A DNA stretch of 40,183 nt from Nitrososphaerales archaeon. GTDB taxonomy: Archaea > Thermoproteota > Nitrososphaeria > Nitrososphaerales > JACPRH01. The stretch covers positions 1 through 40,183 of the forward strand of contig JASLOE010000005.1 of NCBI GenBank assembly GCA_030745655.1, written 5' to 3'. The first letter of the stretch is position 1. Each line of letters starts with the position of its first letter. Below the pieces are notes generated by a model, which saw only the letters and a list, made by a program, of their open reading frames with translations, had not been told where the DNA came from and did no database searches. Both the position numbers and the translations under genes were made by a program. This document shows positions 37,588 to 40,183 of the stretch, in pieces.

Positions 37588-38109
37588 TTAAGCTTCATCG
37601 TAGCTTAACATTGAGAATATATTGTAACCTTCAAGTTTCTTTCTGCCATTAAGAGGAGTAAGTTCCACTATGAATTCGATATCAGCTACTTTTCCATTGA
37701 TCTTCTCTACAAGTTCAACTGCTGCTTTTGCTGTTCCTCCTGTTGCTAAAAGGTCATCGATAATAGCTACTTTTTGACCGGAAACTATTGCGTCATTGTG
37801 CATTTCCATAGTTTCAGAACCGTATTCGAGATCATATGATGTGGATATTGTTTTACTCGGAAGTTTTGATTTCTTTCTAATAGGCACAAATGAGGCACCC
37901 ATGTTGTAAGCAACTGGTGCACCTATTATGAATCCACGGGCTTCTATACCGACAATTACATCTATTCCAAGGGTTCTACATCTTTCTGTTAGTGTATCTA
38001 TTACGTACTTGAATGCCTCATGGTCTTGAAGTAATGTTGTAATATCTCTGAATAGAATACCGGGTTTTGGAAAATCGGGTATGTTTCTAATTTTTTTCTT
38101 AAGATCTAT
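37588..38109 (-). CDS. apt: Adenine phosphoribosyltransferase (5' extended beyond the supplied ORF; no ATG/GTG/TTG start)
   Basis: Supplied ORF begins mid-protein; the same frame upstream reads IDLKKKIRNIPDFPKPGILFRDITTLLQDHEAFKYVIDTLTERCRTLGIDVIVGIEARGFIIGAPVAYN joined to MGASFVPIRK...VAIIDDLLATGGT. Confidence 0.88.
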   Translation of the reverse strand: MDLKKKIRNIPDFPKPGILFRDITTLLQDHEAFKYVIDTLTERCRTLGIDVIVGIEARGFIIGAPVAYNMGASFVPIRKKSKLPSKTISTSYDLEYGSETMEMHNDAIVSGQKVAIIDDLLATGGTAKAAVELVEKINGKVADIEFIVELTPLNGRKKLEGYNIFSMLSYDEA

Positions 38110-38134
38110 TATTATTATTCAACTCAATATTTTG

Positions 38135-38956
38135 TTAAGCTTGGATTACTGCATCATCAAGGGCTTTACTGCAACTACAACTTCTTGATTCCGGTATTTT
38201 AAGTATCATGTTTAAAATCAGATTCTTTACTCTGTCATTATTATCCCTGAAAACTTTAACGACCTCTGCAAATTCTACAGGTTTTAGCCCTGGTTTTCCT
38301 TCAAGCCCAACATCGTAGTCGGTTACAAGAGATATATTCGCGTAACATATGCCTAATTCTCGAGCTAAGGTGCATTCTGGGTATTGAGTCATACCGATAA
38401 CTTCCCAGCCGTTGCTTGTGAAAAACTTGGATTCTGCTCGAGTGGAGAATCTTGGGCCTTCAATAACTACTATCGTACCTGTATTATGAACCGAAATGCC
38501 TAGTTTTTTTGTTGTGTTTACTGCTACTTCGCGAAGCTCTTGACAATAGGGGTCAGCTACGCTTATGTGTGTAGTGATTGGGCCATCATAAAAGGTGTGG
38601 GTTCGTCCATCTGTAAAATTGATGAATTGATCTGAGATTACGAAATCACCAGGTTTGATATGTGGTTGAAGACTTCCTGCAGCGCATGGTCCAATTATTC
38701 GTTCTACACCAAGTCTGTGTAATGCCCAAATGTTGGCTTTATACGGTATTTTGTGTGGAGGATATTCGTGTTTTTTTCCATGTCTTGGTAGAAAAGCTAC
38801 TTTTACACCATCTATCTCACCTAAAGCTATTTTTCCGCTCGGTTTCCCATACGGTGTATCAATCTCAATTTCTTGGGCATTATCAATCATTGAATAGAAT
38901 CCGGAACCACCCAAAACACCTACTTTTGCTTTCTCATTTAGGTGAAAATCATTCAT
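38135..38956 (-). CDS. mtnP: S-methyl-5'-thioadenosine phosphorylase
   Basis: GVLGGSGFYSM; FLPRHGKKHEYPPHKIPYKANIWAL; IVVIEGPRFSTRAESKFF; VIGMTQYPECTLARELGICYANISLVTDYD. Confidence 0.94.
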   Translation of the reverse strand: MNDFHLNEKAKVGVLGGSGFYSMIDNAQEIEIDTPYGKPSGKIALGEIDGVKVAFLPRHGKKHEYPPHKIPYKANIWALHRLGVERIIGPCAAGSLQPHIKPGDFVISDQFINFTDGRTHTFYDGPITTHISVADPYCQELREVAVNTTKKLGISVHNTGTIVVIEGPRFSTRAESKFFTSNGWEVIGMTQYPECTLARELGICYANISLVTDYDVGLEGKPGLKPVEFAEVVKVFRDNNDRVKNLILNMILKIPESRSCSCSKALDDAVIQA

Positions 38957-39051
38957 TCTTCATTTCACTGCATAAGAAGAAATGAAAAAAGCCTTTTTTA
39001 ATGTTTATTCAAAATTCCCTATAATGGTGTGATTAAAAGTCCCTATCTTTT

Positions 39052-40056
39052 TTAATCAGATAGATTCCCAGTAAGTTCTCGTAAATTAGCTTCTGGTCTT
39101 GCGCCGACGTGACTAATGATTTCTGCCGCTGCTATTGATCCTATTTTACCACAAGTCTCAAGATCATGCCCGTTTGCTAAACCATAGAGGGCACCTGCTG
39201 CATAAAGATCTCCTGCTCCTGTTGCATCCACAACCTCATGCACTGGTTCAGGGTGGATGATGTAATTTTTTTCTCCAGAAACGATTATTGAACCCCTCTC
39301 ACTGCGCGTAATTAATGCCAGGTTATCTTCATTTTTCATCTTACTGAGAGCTGATTCGAAATCTTCGGCTTCATATAGGGCAATGATTTCCGATTCGTTT
39401 GCAAAAAAGATGTCAACATATTTGTCTAAAAAATCATGAAATGATTCTCGGTGGCGGTCAACACATAATGAGTCAGATAGAGTTAAAGCAACTTTTTGAC
39501 CTGCTTCATGAGCTATCTGTGCTGCCTTAATTGAAGCATCCTTCGAGCATGGTGAGTCCCATAAGTAACCTTCAAGAAAAGTTATTTTATGCCTACGGAT
39601 GGTCTCTTCAACAATATCTTCAGGACACAACTTTACTGAGGCGCCCAAATAGGTCAACATAGAACGTTGACTGTCTGGCGTAATAATAACCAAGCAATGA
39701 GCTGTGGTTGGTCCCGATGATGCAGGTGATGTTTCGAATTTTACACCCATAGCTTTGAGATCCTGAATGAAGATATTCCCAAGCTTATCATCACGTACCT
39801 TGCCTATGTAAGATCCCTTACTACCTAAAGCCGCCAAGCCAGCTATCGTGTTGCCAACAGATCCTCCAGACATCTCTACAGTGGAGTTTGTTGCCCTGTA
39901 AAGGTTTGCCGCGTAATTCTCATCCACTAAAGTCATACCGCCTTTGATTATCCCATGATCGTTCAGGAATGCATCACTTTCATGAATTAGAACATCGACT
40001 ATTGCATTACCTAGACCCACTACATCCATAAGTCCATGGTTATCTTCATCTTTCAT
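39052..40056 (-). CDS. PfkB-family kinase, adenosine kinase-like
   Basis: GLGNAIVDVLIHESDAF; MSGGSVGNTIAGLAALGSKGSYIGKV; VDATGAGDLYAAGALYGLANG. Confidence 0.85.
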   Translation of the reverse strand: MKDEDNHGLMDVVGLGNAIVDVLIHESDAFLNDHGIIKGGMTLVDENYAANLYRATNSTVEMSGGSVGNTIAGLAALGSKGSYIGKVRDDKLGNIFIQDLKAMGVKFETSPASSGPTTAHCLVIITPDSQRSMLTYLGASVKLCPEDIVEETIRRHKITFLEGYLWDSPCSKDASIKAAQIAHEAGQKVALTLSDSLCVDRHRESFHDFLDKYVDIFFANESEIIALYEAEDFESALSKMKNEDNLALITRSERGSIIVSGEKNYIIHPEPVHEVVDATGAGDLYAAGALYGLANGHDLETCGKIGSIAAAEIISHVGARPEANLRELTGNLSD

Positions 40057-40080
40057 ATCGTCACATCTTCCGCGTTAGCT

Positions 40081-40094
40081 ATATATTTTTCTAC
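40081..40094 (-). promoter_or_regulatory. Candidate TATA box for the PfkB-family kinase
   Basis: Reverse strand GAAAAATATATAGC ~25-35 nt upstream of the ORF start. Confidence 0.45.
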
Positions 40095-40183
40095 CTACCT
40101 ACAGTATTTTGACTTCGTCTTTCACTAAAAAAATCATTATAAAACTATGAAATGTAAGAAAATATTTTTCTTATTTCTTTAAA

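Noticed and set aside
38135-38956. MTAP as the missing futalosine nucleosidase
   Set aside because: Sequence looks like standard MTAP, sits in a purine-salvage block, and phosphorolysis does not give the expected MqnC substrate
1-40183. CRISPR arrays, transposases, phage or defence genes
   Set aside because: Looked for spaced direct repeats and hallmark proteins; none recognised

Overview
AT-rich archaeal chromosome segment with about 40 genes, mostly housekeeping. Recognisable content:
- ESCRT/Cdv division genes: Vps4/CdvC-type ATPase, CdvB with a C-terminal winged helix, and a second ESCRT-III paralogue.
- Two divergent beta-RFAP synthase paralogues, one clustered with DUF447 and MfnA-type decarboxylase genes.
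- A near-complete futalosine-route menaquinone cluster (mqnA, C, D, E plus UbiA-, UbiD- and UbiE-type genes).
- An SPFH/NfeD pair.
- A purine-salvage block (adenosine kinase, MTAP, APRT).
- aspS, ileS, alba, rpl40e, TRAM, parvulin, Mrp, cysteine synthase, and four tRNA genes.

The content suggests a TACK-type archaeon, but this is inference. The observations most worth checking:
1. A 23-codon Cys-rich upstream ORF (5 Cys, ...CTYFACCLCC...) just before the cysteine synthase gene, a candidate cysteine-responsive leader peptide in an archaeon.
2. Three of four tRNA genes carry non-canonical introns: Val in the D-arm, Asp in both D-arm and T-loop, Lys in the anticodon stem.
3. Two genes (mqnA and apt) whose conserved N-termini extend past every ATG/GTG/TTG, with ATT or ATA at the expected start position.
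4. A frame-broken small SH3/KOW-like ORF and an unlisted 40-aa Cys-rich zinc-ribbon ORF.

No CRISPR array, transposon or prophage was recognised.
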